64,000 nt of DNA, from NCBI GenBank assembly GCA_964023275.1, contig OZ029919.1, positions 4,631,367 to 4,695,366 on the forward strand. The letters run 5' to 3'. This stretch comes from Norana najaformis. Taxonomy: Eukaryota; Annelida; Clitellata; Crassiclitellata; Hormogastridae. Of this stretch, positions 1-10,877 are shown piece after piece; position 1 is the first letter of the stretch; the number at the start of each line of letters is the position of its first letter. The notes beneath the pieces are model-generated. The model was not told the DNA's origin. It saw only the letters and a list, made by a program, of their open reading frames with translations, and made no database searches. Made by a program: the position numbers and the translations under genes.

Positions 1-717
1 TCGGCGAGCTTACATGAATCTGCGAACAACCCACTAGACCGCGCTCGTCTCTTGGCCTCTCAAGCACCACACTCTGGAGATTTAATGCTGGCTCCTCCAG
101 TAACCGCATTGGGACTCCATCTTTCGGATGAGGTGATACGGACCGCTGTTGGAATGCGACTGAGAACCACACTGTGCGAGCCACATATGTGTCACTGTGG
201 CGAAAGAGTCGACGCCAGAGGACTTCACGGTCTGGTCTGCAGAAAGAGTGCTGGCAGACAACAACGACATAACATGCTCAACGACATTATATGGAGAGCG
301 CTTACCAGAGCGAACATCCCTGCTCAGAAAGAACCGTTGGGACTCACCAGGGAAGATGGCAAACGACCGGATGGCGCGTCTCGCGGAAGGTGTCTTACAT
401 GGGATGTGACAGTTTCTGACACATTTGCAGCGTCACATCTAGGTTTTACTTCAACTGGACCAAATGAAGCTGCAAACCGGGCAGTCTCAGCCAAAAGGCT
501 AAAATACGCCACTATAGCCCAAACCCACTCGTTTGTGGCGGTGGCACTGGAGACCAGCGACGCATGGAGTACGGAAGGATTGGATTTTGTGTGGGAGTTA
601 GGACGAAGGATGACAATGGCAACCCACGATCCGCTGGAGACCAGCTACCTGCTTCAAAGACTCTCAGTAGCTGTCCAGCGTGGGAACACCATCTGCTTCT
701 CCGAAACTCTACTATGA
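1..717 (+). mobile_element. R2-like (RLE-type) LINE, 3' coding end, cut by window edge
   Basis: The open frame runs from base 1 to the stop at 717 and is the C-terminal part of a non-LTR retrotransposon protein. A zinc-knuckle-like Cys-x-Cys...His-x3-Cys (CHC ... HGLVC) precedes KRPDG and WDVTVSDT, which fit the PD...D signature of a restriction-like endonuclease (RLE). The rest of the domain, to the end at SETLL, matches the copies at 21551-22894 and 62379-63127. No break is visible in this piece. The RT half must lie left of the window. The exact clade (R2, NeSL or relative) is inference. Confidence 0.75.
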
Positions 718-945
718 ACATATAGGATGATGATGATGATGATAATATTGATAATAATAAAAATAATATTGATAATAATAATAATTATAATAACAATAAT
801 AATAATCACCATCATCATATTTATATTAATGATAGTCTTAATAATAATAATAATAAATAATAATAACAATAGTAATAATAATAACAACAACTTTAATAAT
901 GATGATAATAATAATAAACCTAGCAACAATATCAGGATTGGCTAA
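718..945 (+). repeat. R2-like 3' tail: (GAT)n running into (TAA)n
   Basis: Right after the stop come ACATATAG and five or so GAT/ATG triplets, then imperfect TAA/AAT repeats. The same order follows the stop at 22894 and 63127, so the GAT run is probably the element's own 3' tail and the TAA stretch grew beside it. The poly-Ile/Asn open frames here are microsatellite artefacts. Confidence 0.7.
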
Positions 946-2585
946 TCTTTATTGAGGTTAAACATTTCATTTCTCCGAAGCATTTTTAAGTCCTGACGAT
1001 CAAATGTATATCAAGGAAAATCTAATATATTAAAATCTGGCCTCTCCAGCTCAGTGCTACACGACGCTAGTTCGGTAGAATATTTCTTCTGTTGCTTCCC
1101 GCCAGCATTGCTTCACTATCGCTGTCCCTCTCTCCTATTTTTATGTTTTCCCTCCCTCCCTACCCCCCTGCTTTGCTTGACTAAGAATTTGAGCTATTTT
1201 ATCTTTGATCGATAATAGTGAAAGCTCGATTGATTTTTCTTCTCTCATGGTTCACCTCGGATGGCAGATTTTTTAACAGCTTCAGCTTAGAAAAGCTTCT
1301 CTCAGCGCTAGCCACAGGCATCTGTATTGTTAATAAGAGGTGTATACGTAAGGCATATAACAACATTGTCATTAGGACGATTCATAAATAAAGTCTAGCT
1401 CTGCTAGTGGTCCCCCATACTGTTCAATAAACTTGCAAAACAATTTTAGTTTTTCAGAAACTCAACTGCATCAATGTCAGAGTTTTTACAGGCCTTGAAT
1501 TTCACATAGGTAGTCCGTCCATGGTTTTAACATCGCCTCAAGTTGCAAATGAGGAATAGATCAATACGCGAAGATGCCTTTAACACGTAAAAGTTGTGTT
1601 TCGTATAAGTATGCCTTTCCTTATGCTCGCATTACATATTGTCGTCTGTTTCGTTTAAGGATAATTGGTCCTTGCCTATGGTGCTTTTTATCGGAGATAA
1701 TCAGCAAAATAATAGACTATAAGACCACAGAATACAGTATTGCAATAGTCGATTCTTTTCAATATATGGCTGTGTTTAAGAGTTTTCAGCGATGCTGAAT
1801 CTAGAGTAGAGCGTAAATGTCGGATCCTTCTGAAGTGAAACAATTATTTTCGTGATGATGCGACTAGTTTAGGTTTTAGTGTCATTTCAAGCACAACTTC
1901 TGAATCCTGAAAATAAAGGATGGCGACAGTAAATAAAAACAACTATAAAGAGTGAGAGGCAAGTGCACTGCAGGAACGTGGAAGACTATAATGAGAACAT
2001 TGACGGATTATTCCAAATCCATTTATTAGAACATCTGCCCAAAATAACACAAGCAAAAAAGCAGCATATTTAGTAAGCAACAAGGCTGAATTAATAAATG
2101 TCAATACAATAATATTATTTACTATTTTTAACACAACGTTCTTGCGAAGAGCAGAAACCCGAATGATTATATTGTGCCTTTCCGCTAGAACAAATTAAAC
2201 TCACCCGAAAGTACAATCGAAGCATCTGATAATTGAACAAAGCAAATTGCTAAAAAAGAACAAGATATGATACTTTTTCAATTGCGTCAAGTAAGTGCAT
2301 ATCTTGTGCTGTTTATATTTACCCTTAAAGTCACCAATCGTATTAGACATTTTCAATTTTTGAGGAAACTGTTCAGATGTTGTGACCTTTGATACAGATT
2401 GAGAATTGTGGTACAGAGGTCCATGAAGATTGTTAATAATTTTAGCACTGATAGGAAGCCCTGGACAGAACCCTGTCAATAGCAAACTGTTTAATTGTTA
2501 ATATGGGAGCATCATGAAAGAAATTACGTCTTCTAGAACTAGAAAACACTGTAGAAACTGTTGTATTAGTAATCAAGGAAAATGT
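946..2585. other. Non-coding 3' flank of alpha1 (unit U1)
   Basis: No gene is recognised. This AT-rich stretch recurs almost colinearly at 23100-24785 (U2), in part at 39390-39771 (U3), diverged at 44700-45880 (U4), and in a riddled form at 63216-63890 (U5). It marks the start of every unit. Short open frames differ between copies and are not conserved as proteins. Confidence 0.6.
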
Positions 2586-2589
2586 TTTG

Positions 2590-2980
2590 CAGTAATCCAG
2601 AGTGCAATATTTACAACCACTCCATATACCCCCGATTTGTTACTATTCTACAAGTTCATCTGATTTTCTGTCTCCGTTCATACCTAACACTGTTTCCGTT
2701 CTTAGTGAAACGGCTTTTATGGATGCTGGACATAAATTTTGAATCTTAATTCCTGTGTCTGTTAGTTCTACAAGTTCCTCTAATTGTCTCTCTCATTTCC
2801 TTGTGTCATTTCTCCTCAGCTCAAAACTTAATCTTAAAATTACTTATCCACCATAGGCTGCTGCATCGCTGTCTTAATTAAGGATTGACGTTCTGGATAT
2901 TGAGTTGAGTTCGGCTTGGTTTTGGTGCGCCATCGTTTGATGCCTCGCGCACTAGATACCGGCACGTTATAAGCAGACAA
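2590..2980 (+). mobile_element. Relic 3' end of the LINE1 (CR1/L2-like) family
   Basis: On the plus strand this stretch aligns with the last coding bases and 3' UTR of the intact LINE at 4753-8104. Shared words include TATCCACCATAGGCTGC (the LINE's C-terminal Tyr-Pro-Pro, stop and what follows), GGCTTGGTTTTGGTG and GATGCCT. Stops fill the coding part, so it is an old copy. It lies just downstream of the alpha1 stop, in opposite orientation, and recurs at 24790-25170 and 63890-64000, so it predates the unit duplication. Confidence 0.65.
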
Positions 2981-3185
2981 ACTACAACTAAAATTTTCCA
3001 AGTTCAATGTTTGATATATATTTAAAAAGTGATTTATTCAAGGCCAGCTATAAACAAAACTATTGTCAGCAAATAAACCAAGTGTTAGCTATAAACAACA
3101 AGAAGCAAAGTCATCAATGCAAAGCAGTTAAAAGAGAACGAATAACAAGCATACGCTTTTGCAATCTAACTCAAAGCACCATAAT

Positions 3186-4189
3186 TTAAACCAGAAGTCC
3201 AAGAAATGCGCCAGTGTTTTCATCATCTGAACACATGTAGACGATAGCAGAGTTTATGAACTCTTCAAAGCTCAACTTTCCGTCATGATTAACGTCGATC
3301 GCATCGAATACTTTCTTTGTGAAGTTGGAGTCGACCACGCCTACACTTTCAAAGTACCTGCGAAACTCTTCGAACTGGAGATAGCCGTAATGATTGAGAT
3401 CCATAACAGTGAAGAGGCTAAGCATCAGATCACTGACAGCCTTCTTAAGCGCAAGATCATCTCTTTGCATCTTCACAGATTCTATTAACAAATCTTCGGT
3501 CAACAATACGTCATCACTTGTTCCTGCAGCCTTTGTGTAAAGAGTGAAAAGCTGCAAACACAACGTGATGCGGAATGAGAAGTTAAAAAATACAATTACA
3601 AGTAAAGGCCATAAAAATGTGTGCAGTTAGCTTGGCGTAATGACACTTAAAATAATGACAACGAAAGTGAGTGTGAACAACTAGACGCAAGTGATCAGGC
3701 ATCAGTAGAGCTTACGGACATTTCCAGCGAATCAATTGTTTTCTGTCGCATAATCAACGACGATGAGCAACCAGTAGTCTTTTGAGCAACAGAAGGCAGA
3801 AAACTACATGGAAGAAAAGTCATTAAAAAAGAGGCAATAATAAAACGAAGCTAGTTTTTCGTGTGAAATTTATGCATCAAGCTGGTGCATGCATTGCCAG
3901 GACTTCAAAACAGTTTATTGATCACGATATATTGTTAAATATGGCTTCAGACACTTCATAATAGACGAAAAGGACTGATTTCATAAGAGATAAAAGCAGA
4001 CTCTTCGTGTAAACTACTCACCTCCATTAAACACTGTCTGACAGTCTCTTTCTGAACTGGATCAGCGTTTTCCAGATCACAGAACCTGTCAGCCATACCT
4101 GCAAAGTCGTTCCGCGTTAACACACCATCTTTATCGTAATCAAATACACGAAAGTAGGTTCTCATCTTCGTGATCCAAAAGTCGCTCAT
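3186..4189 (-). CDS. EF-hand protein alpha1 (sarcoplasmic Ca-binding / luciferin-binding-like)
   Basis: Two exons give 177 aa: 4189-4022 (56 codons) and 3551-3186. The intron 4021-3552 has donor GTGAGT and acceptor TTTGCAG, phase 0. It is a soluble cytosolic-type protein with no signal peptide. EF1 loop, residues 17-28: DYDKDGVLTRND. Residues 57-106 replace a degenerate EF2. EF3, 107-118: DLNHYGYLQFEE. EF4, 142-153: DVNHDGKLSFEE. Length, three-loop pattern and the C-terminal F-x-G-x-L ending resemble Renilla luciferin-binding protein and invertebrate SCPs; the ligand is unknown. EF3 has Tyr at calcium-binding position 5, where alpha2 and alpha3 have Asp, so that site is probably weak. The start Met is conserved in all copies; an acceptor-like CAG stands one base before it, so a non-coding or coding exon may lie upstream. 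Confidence 0.85.
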
Positions 4190-4886
4190 TCTGAGATTTC
4201 GACGATTGAACTGTTCCTACACTGAACAGGATAACTTCCTAAAGCTGACAGAAAAAAGAATTATTGAGCTGGCGATAAAATTTCCCTGCAAATTTTAAAA
4301 TTCTTTCTCTAGAAGTTCAATTCAACTAGTCAGTCGATGGCATCGGGAAACCTAATTTAAAACATAGAGTATTGAGCAAAGGAGCGAAAATCATCGGGTA
4401 GAATGAATTCTTGCGAATTCATTTAATTATCTAAGCTTAATAGGTAAGAAATCACTCATAGTTTACAACTTGAGCAGAATTTGCGAAACACTTATAAAGA
4501 ACAATGTTTGAAGGAGTTTATATTGTACCAGACTAATTATTTATCTTATTGAGGTGCATCACATTTCCCAATAAAGAAAAATAGCCCCTTTATTGAATTA
4601 ATGTTATTGTACGGGCGTTTCAGCCACAACTCAACCATTCTAGTCAGGTTTTATGATCGGTGTTGAAAAATATATATATATAGTCCGATTAGATGATCAT
4701 TTACATTGATAATGCTAAGCTCTTGTGGTTTCTTATTACTAAATGATCAAATAATAATAATAATAATAATTAGCAACTTCTAATGCGCCAGTGTCTAATG
4801 CACAAGGCATCAACCGATGGCACACCAAAACCAAGCCGCAATCGGGTCGATATCCAGAAGGTCAGTCCGCACGACAGAGAGGCAGC

Positions 4887-7800
4887 CTATGGTGGATAAG
4901 CAATTTGAAACAGGTAAGTTTTAAGTTGAGAACGAAATGACAGGAGGGACTGAGCAGAACGAACAGACACAGGGAGGGAATTCCAAAATTTTGGTCCAGC
5001 AACCGAAAACGCTCGTTTACCAAGAACAGTTCTAGCCCAAGGTATGACCAGAGAAAGACAATCAGATGATCTTGCAGAATAATGGTAAGTCTGGGGAATA
5101 AGGATTGATTTCAAGTATTGTGGTTGGCCATAGTTCAATGTTTTATAAACTGTAAGTCCTAATTTGAAACAAATCCTTTGCTGAACAGGAAGCCAATGTA
5201 AAGATTTAAGCACAGGGGTTATATGCTCATATTTAGAAGTATTTGTTATAGCTCTAGCTAAGGAGTTCTGAACTCTTTGGAGTTTCTGCATGTTTGATTT
5301 AGTGATACCAACAAGAATGGAGTTACAATAGTCAAGACGACTGGAGACCAATGCGTTAGCTAAGGATATTCTGGAAGACATGGGGACATAATGCCTAATC
5401 CTGCGTATGTCTCGAATATACATATATGATGACTTACAAATACTATTTACATAGTTTGCGAGGGACATGGTTGAATCGAAAACAACACCCAAGTCACGAG
5501 CAGTATCAGTCATCTCAATGAGTGAATCACCCAATTTTACAGATTTAAGCCATTCGAATTTCTTAAGTTGCTGAGGAGTGCCAAGTAGTAGAAATTCAGT
5601 TTTTGAGGGGTTAAGGAGAAGTTTATTTGCTGCCATCCAAGACTGCAGCTCTTCAAAAGCATCAGACAACAGCTGCACAGACGAGTGACAAGTCAAACTG
5701 TCAAATGAGATATAGATTTGGGTGTCATCAGCATAGAAATGATATCCCAGTGAATGATTGTCAAGCAGGGTACCTAGAGGTGTGGTGTATAATGTAAACA
5801 AAAGAGGACCAAGTACAGAACCCTGCGGAACGCCACAGGTCAACAAGGCACTAGCTGAATAATGTCCATTTAAATATACAGATTGAGTGCGAGGGCTGAG
5901 GTAAGTAGCAAACCAGTGTAGGGCAGGACCAGAAACTCCAAACCAATGTTGAAGACGATGCAAAAGGAGAGAGTGGTCGACAGTATCAAAGGCAGCAGAC
6001 AAATCAAGGAGAACAAGTGCAGTCGCCTTACCCTTATCCATGGAGCACATGATGTCGTTATGAACAGCAAGCAGGGCAGATTCTGTTGAATGAAATTTAC
6101 GGTATGCAGACTGAAATGGAGAAATTAGTGGGTTGGAAGAAAGGTGAGCTTGCATACGATTCAAAACAACCCGTTCAAGAATTTTAGATATAAAATTCAA
6201 AGTTGAGATGGGCCTGTAATTAGACAGGTCACTTGGATCAAGAGAAGGTTTCTTTAGTAGAGGATGAACTATGGCATGAGCAAAACCAGAAGGAAAGGAT
6301 CCCTCAAGCAATGAGAAATTGATAATTGATGTAATGGTTGGACCAAGGACATCAAAACATTCTTTTAGGTAAGAAGTGGGAATGGTGTCTAGGAGAGAGG
6401 TTTTGTCAGGTGAAGAAAATATGAGTCTGCGAACCTCTCCAAGAGTTGTGGGCAGAAGGCAATCCAAGTCTGGAGGAGAAGAACTAGGAAGAAGAAATTT
6501 ATCACATAACAAATGACCATTAAATTTCAGCCTTATACCAGAAATCTTATCAGCAAAAAAGGTCAAAAATTTATTGGCTAACTCTTGGGTAGCACAGAAC
6601 ACGCCAAAAGATGAATTTAATTTCTCTCTGTGTAGTAATTTATTCAAAGCCATCCACAGAGTTTTTGGAGATGTAGAACTTTCGGCAATTAAATTAGTTA
6701 AATATTCTGATTTTGCTGAAGAAACAAGTTTGCGCACAAGTTTACACTGTTGCTTAAACCTACTGAGATCTGAGGGAAGCCGAGAGTGGCGCCACCAACG
6801 CTCTAACTGACTTCTGTGACGCCTAGCATCGGAAATGGCAGAGTTGAACCAAGGCTGCGGTGTGCGCTCTACTACTCTTTTAGTTCTAAAAGGAATTTGT
6901 TTGTCAAGAAGCTCAGATAAGGTAGACTGGAACTGCATAGCCAGTTCATTAGCAGTTTGTGCAGGAGATAACCACAATGGAGATGTTAAGATATCATGCT
7001 TCAACTTATTTAAATCAATTTTATGCGAAGGACGAAATTTAATAGTTTTATAATTTGAGGGTGGTTTAAAAGGGAAGTCAAATTTTGAGGAAATTGCAAT
7101 ATGATCTGATAAATACGACTCAAGTGGCGAGACAGAATGAAGTGATTTTGAGTCAGAACGAGTTATCAAAGCATCTAAGGTGTGGCCTTTATTATGTGTA
7201 GGAAAGGTAACAAGTTGTTTCAAGTCAAACCCTTCTAACATATCAAGAAATGATGAGGAATAATGACCAGCTGTATCAATATGAATATTAAAGTCACCCA
7301 TAATAACTATTTCAGAGGGAGAGGAAATTAAATATTCAAGTAGTGGCTGGAATTCATTAAGAAAATCAGTCAAAGAGAGGGATGGGGGACGATAAATATT
7401 TACGAGTAAAACCTGTTTGTTGCCAGAAATAAGCGTAGCAGCTAGGGCCTCAAATGACTTGGGTTTAGGAATAGGCAAAATGAATTTACGTAGTGGCAGA
7501 TATGACTTGAAAAGAAAGGCGAGCCCTCCGCCTTTGCCGCTGCACCGAGGCTCATTCATCATAGTGAAAGTTGGGGGAGTAAGATCAGAAATGAATCCAG
7601 GTGTGTCACTAGGCTGCAGCCACGTCTCAGTAAGAGCAAGTATGTGTAAAGAATTCTCACAAAGAAAATTATGAAGGACGGCAGCTTTACTACGAAGGGA
7701 ACAAATGTTTAGTAGACCAATATCCAAATTTTTAAGTCTAGCAGGTCCTGGATTGATTTCAACATCACCAGCCAAAAGAAGCAACAGAAACAAATACATA

Positions 7801-8084
7801 GACAACCCATGACGTGTCGTTGAAGATGTTTTACATGAATTTACATTTAACCCACGACGGAAAATAATGTTAGGGGATTTGCATAGTAGCAGAACGTATG
7901 GCAGAATTGAATAAGCAGTACTGGGAATCAGATAGTATGAATGAGCTTGAGCCAAATTCTTACATAGACCAAACCGTAAGGACGCATGTGTAAAAGTGAT
8001 AGACTTGTCTTCACCAGATTTTGCAAGCAGGACCAGGATGAACACAATACAGTACCAAAGCAAACAGCGTAATGAGGCACCCAT
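4887..8084 (-). CDS. LINE1 ORF: 2A-like leader, APE endonuclease, reverse transcriptase
   Basis: Uninterrupted 1065-aa ORF; the ATG at 8084 is chosen because the open frame upstream enters flanking DNA. Residues 1-25 and about 95-105 are hydrophobic. Residues 106-114 are GDVEINPGP, a 2A ribosome-skipping motif. Then comes an apurinic-type endonuclease: LTETWL, VNIYRPPS, MGDFNIHID, LSDHIAISS. The RT follows: NYRPISTLNFISKILE, LLDLSAAFDTVDH, GVPQGSVLGPLLF and the YADD box (HFYADDTQIYIS). The C-terminal part has LKSLHWLPVQQRI and AGPKFWNSLP, typical of the CR1/L2 superfamily. It nicks the target and primes reverse transcription of its own RNA. No stop or frameshift is seen, suggesting a young, perhaps still competent copy. 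Confidence 0.88.
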   Translation of the reverse strand: MGASLRCLLWYCIVFILVLLAKSGEDKSITFTHASLRFGLCKNLAQAHSYYLIPSTAYSILPYVLLLCKSPNIIFRRGLNVNSCKTSSTTRHGLSMYLFLLLLLAGDVEINPGPARLKNLDIGLLNICSLRSKAAVLHNFLCENSLHILALTETWLQPSDTPGFISDLTPPTFTMMNEPRCSGKGGGLAFLFKSYLPLRKFILPIPKPKSFEALAATLISGNKQVLLVNIYRPPSLSLTDFLNEFQPLLEYLISSPSEIVIMGDFNIHIDTAGHYSSSFLDMLEGFDLKQLVTFPTHNKGHTLDALITRSDSKSLHSVSPLESYLSDHIAISSKFDFPFKPPSNYKTIKFRPSHKIDLNKLKHDILTSPLWLSPAQTANELAMQFQSTLSELLDKQIPFRTKRVVERTPQPWFNSAISDARRHRSQLERWWRHSRLPSDLSRFKQQCKLVRKLVSSAKSEYLTNLIAESSTSPKTLWMALNKLLHREKLNSSFGVFCATQELANKFLTFFADKISGIRLKFNGHLLCDKFLLPSSSPPDLDCLLPTTLGEVRRLIFSSPDKTSLLDTIPTSYLKECFDVLGPTITSIINFSLLEGSFPSGFAHAIVHPLLKKPSLDPSDLSNYRPISTLNFISKILERVVLNRMQAHLSSNPLISPFQSAYRKFHSTESALLAVHNDIMCSMDKGKATALVLLDLSAAFDTVDHSLLLHRLQHWFGVSGPALHWFATYLSPRTQSVYLNGHYSASALLTCGVPQGSVLGPLLFTLYTTPLGTLLDNHSLGYHFYADDTQIYISFDSLTCHSSVQLLSDAFEELQSWMAANKLLLNPSKTEFLLLGTPQQLKKFEWLKSVKLGDSLIEMTDTARDLGVVFDSTMSLANYVNSICKSSYMYIRDIRRIRHYVPMSSRISLANALVSSRLDYCNSILVGITKSNMQKLQRVQNSLARAITNTSKYEHITPVLKSLHWLPVQQRICFKLGLTVYKTLNYGQPQYLKSILIPQTYHYSARSSDCLSLVIPWARTVLGKRAFSVAGPKFWNSLPVSVRSAQSLLSFRSQLKTYLFQIAYPP
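7743..7769 (-). other. 2A-like ribosome-skipping motif in LINE1
   Basis: These bases encode GDVEINPGP, matching the D-(V/I)-E-x-N-P-G-P consensus, after a Leu-rich run. Skipping would occur between Gly and the last Pro, releasing a leader of about 113 aa from the endonuclease-RT protein. Family knowledge: such motifs occur N-terminal to the endonuclease in non-LTR elements of sea urchin and other invertebrates. Activity here is inferred. Confidence 0.7.
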
Positions 8085-8407
8085 AATACGAGATAGAATT
8101 GAAGTCACTTAATGTTGGTCATTAAATGACCAATAATACGTTACCTTACCTCACACTAAACTGCAATACCTTTCATTGCCTTACCTCCGATGATTTATAG
8201 GCCCTACAATTTGCCATAGATACATCTGCAACTACCACTGACATCTATCGAAACTAAAAGAGCATAAAATGGTCAACTGGCAAAGGCCAGTGAAAATCTT
8301 GGCCAAATGAATCTAAGCATTGGGTCCATGAAATAGAGAATGATGTCACTGTAAACAGCTCAAGAACTATTGCAGTAATTATTCCGACAGTTTAAACTTG
8401 AACTCAC

Positions 8408-8460
8408 CTGCGTTTGAGAATATGATGTTTTCAGGACTTGCAAAGAGGCGATAACTTCAT
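8408..8460 (-). other. Candidate 5' non-coding exon end upstream of alpha1
   Basis: On the minus strand the sequence ends CTCAAACGCAG followed by donor GTGAGTTC. The U2 counterpart keeps GTAAGTTC (exon edge 27248) and the diverged U4 copy still has GTAAGTT near 48535. The alpha coding exon has an acceptor-like CAG one base before its ATG. In the frame that would join, a stop occurs with no Met after it, so this would be 5' UTR. The exon's 5' edge is unknown. Confidence 0.35.
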
Positions 8461-8859
8461 CAGAAAAAGTGGCACTACTTATACGCAAAAGAATTTAATT
8501 TTAGTAATTTACGACTATCATTATCAAAGGTAGAATATCTAATCACATATAAAAAATTTTTTGGAAAACATACGTATCGACGACAATCTCATCATTATTA
8601 CAATAAAAATAATAGTGCGGATGACGATAATAAATAGCAATAAAATCATTAATAGACCACAATCTTACTCTCTCAACAGCGAAAGAAAATTTTCGAGATC
8701 ACCATTAACATAATATCATCAATAGAGGCTGAACGTGGCTTCTTATCATATATTATCAAATAATTAAAACTCGATGCATATATCTAATATCGATTCTAAT
8801 TTAATGAATTCAAAGCGCCTTCATCAAAATTCACAAAGTATCAATCGATGGTTCCTTAA

Positions 8860-9469
8860 CCCCTAGAAACCTACCTTGGGTGAATTTTTCACCTCACTGT
8901 CAGTATTTGTGCTGCAGTGTTTTACAGCGTTGGAGTTATGCCATGGGGTTTGGTGCACCTGTTCCTAGATGGTTTTGGCATCATTTCATGCTTTTCTCTT
9001 ACATATTTTTGATTCATAGTCAAGTGACTAAGAAAACATTAATGATAATTAGCGTGTAAGATGTCTTGACGGTTACTTGCCGCTAATGCTAGTAAATTTA
9101 CAGCAGAATGGTTAAAAACAATGACAGCGATGATAAGGTAGATTGTGATGAGAGTAGCAATGTATCGGAGCTAGATAATGTTGAAATTGATGTTGATCGT
9201 GGGGAGAGTGATACAGGTAACGATTTACTGAGCGACGCTGATGGAGGCCTTGTCCCTGATGATGTTTCGTCTGACAATGCCTGTATCCTCAAAAATTGTG
9301 ATCACAATTGACATTACTTAGGTTTCTTAGTTTTGCAATTTTATGTTGAAATTGGTACAATTACCGCTGTTTACTGAACATGGTGTAATTTTATGTCAGA
9401 TGCCTCGAGTAGTGTGGGGTGAAAAATTCACCCAAGGTTAGCCAATATGTGATTTTTATACGTGAGGGG
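8860..9469 (+). mobile_element. piggyBac-like MITE (non-autonomous DNA transposon), U1 copy
   Basis: Flanked by TTAA on the left (8856-8859) and TAA on the right, with ends starting CCCCT / AGGGG. Both ends carry the inverted GGGTGAATTTTTCACC, itself a small hairpin. Size is about 610 bp. It contains a short acidic open frame. TTAA targets and CCC ends suggest piggyBac, but the right TTAA is imperfect. Copies: 27697-32153 (interrupted by LINE2) and 48982-49603. Confidence 0.5.
9108..9311 (+). CDS. Acidic 67-aa frame inside the MITE, possible piggyBac transposase N-terminus
   Basis: ATG to stop, very rich in Asp, Ser and Glu, with DSDD, DNVEIDVD, DADGGLVPDD and SSDNACI. Acidic N-termini of this sort are common in piggyBac-type transposases, but no catalytic DDD domain follows. 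The U2 frame (31792-31995) is nearly identical; in U4 (49240-49442) the sequence is kept but the ATG is not. It may be a leftover first exon of the transposase, or may not be expressed. Confidence 0.3.
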   Translation: MVKNNDSDDKVDCDESSNVSELDNVEIDVDRGESDTGNDLLSDADGGLVPDDVSSDNACILKNCDHN

Positions 9470-10538
9470 TAAGCGAAACCGTGTTCAAAATTCGCATTCC
9501 GTTAGGGAAGCTGGAAGCTGGTCAAAATTCTCTATGCCAGAGGAAACAAGAGTCCAGTTATGGTGGGTGAGCAAGATGAAAGAGATGAGTGTTATTTAAG
9601 TTAAGACCACCACGAATAATTTTAAGAACTACTATAACGCACAGAACTGGGCAGCGAATTTCGAAGCTTTGGACCGGTCACCAAGAACGCATGAGAGCCA
9701 GCACTTCTCCTGGCGCAAGAGTCAGTGTCCATTGATTGAGTGCAATATTTAATTGAAAGAGGAGTGAGCAAGTAGAAGAGGTAGACTTATCTCTCCTATA
9801 AATTTAGGAACTTGTTGGACAAACGACAAATTTGATATTAGATTCCTGCTCGTTCAGAATCATGGGTAATGAATGCAATATGGATACCAAATGCTGATAT
9901 TTAGTGCTCCTTTCTTCTGGTTCGGACCAGAGAATTCTGAATCACTGTAGAAATCTCACTAAGTTATACCAATGAAAAGTGAATTACAGGAGTAACGTCT
10001 GCTTGATATTTTGAGTAATGTGACATCTGTTTTCACGAATATCCCGAATGCAAAAGTGTAATAGATTGTACATTGTCAGAAAATGGTCAGACGGCAACAT
10101 GCTGGAATCGAATGTATCATTCCCAAAACTGTGAGAACATTTGTGAGATCTCTAAGTACAGTAGTTCACCCAAATAAACAGATGTAAGGCAAAAAGTCCC
10201 TAGAGTTGTTGAGGCCCAAGTAAGCCGATGGAAATTGACGCTATTAGTTTAGCTTGTTTGAGCTTACCCATGAACAATATCTGAGTTCAGTTCAATTCAA
10301 GTTACAACTAGGTCATTTCAGATCAAACCAAAAACATTGCCAGACCAAACATTTTTAGGCTTGGATACGGTCTTTTGCATGACTACAAAAATCGTCAAAA
10401 TTTTGTGACATCATGCCAAATCTTTTCTAGTTGAGTCTTCTAACGCCCTCTAAAAAGTACCATAATAAGTCGGATAACCGGAACGTGAACCACGTTGAGG
10501 AGTGGTAGAATGTTGATAATGGATTATTTCCCGGGATT
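9470..10538. other. Non-coding spacer between MITE and tetranucleotide repeat
   Basis: No gene recognised. It recurs at 32154-33227 and 49604-50639 with small indels, so it belongs to the duplicated unit. Short open frames are not shared between copies. Confidence 0.55.
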
Positions 10539-10642
10539 ATCTGTTTGTCTGTCTGTCGATATGTATCTGTCTGTCTATCTACCTACCTATCTGTCTATCT
10601 ACCTACCTATCTGTCTATCTATCTATCTATCTATCTATCTAA

Positions 10643-10715
<73 letters not shown>

Positions 10716-10800
10716 AATCTATCTATCTATCTATCTAGCTATCTAGCTATCTATCTATCTATCTATCTGGTTGGTTGGCTGGCTGGCTGGCTGGCTGGCT
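10539..10800. repeat. (TATC)n / (TGGC)n microsatellite, long allele
   Basis: About 230 bases of CTGT/CTAC/CTAT-type tetranucleotides, then a short (TGGC)n run. The same locus is about 150 bases in U2 (33230-33382) and about 105 in U4 (50640-50745). The Leu-Ser-Ile-Tyr frames read through it are artefacts. Confidence 0.95.
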
Positions 10801-10877
10801 ATATAGCTTGTGTGTTTCGCTTTCTTTATCTCTCAACTTGAATCGATATACGAATTTTTCTTCTTAGATAGGAAGGC

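Larger units (their letters stand above)
4753..8104 (-). mobile_element. LINE1: near-complete CR1/L2-like non-LTR retrotransposon
   Basis: A 3.35-kb insertion is defined by the empty site at 26940-26950 of U2, where the flanks (AAATGATCAA / TCACTTAATG) join directly. No clear target-site duplication is seen. The element ends on its coding strand in (ATT)n, plus-strand AAT repeats at 4753-4771. Only about 20 bases precede its ATG, so the 5' UTR is short or truncated. It carries one long intact ORF. It is absent from U2 and U4, so it inserted after the units duplicated. It splits the alpha1 upstream region from the coding exons. Confidence 0.85.

Noticed and set aside
654-945. Long poly-Leu/Ile and poly-Ile/Asn open frames
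   Set aside because: Read out of (TAA)n repeats on both strands; no start context and no conservation of frame between copies.
6574-7674. Plus-strand open frames across LINE1
   Set aside because: Antisense shadows of the long LINE1 ORF; no motif.
10495-10841. Leu-Ser-Ile-Tyr repeat protein
   Set aside because: Product of the (TATC)n microsatellite, open in more than one frame.
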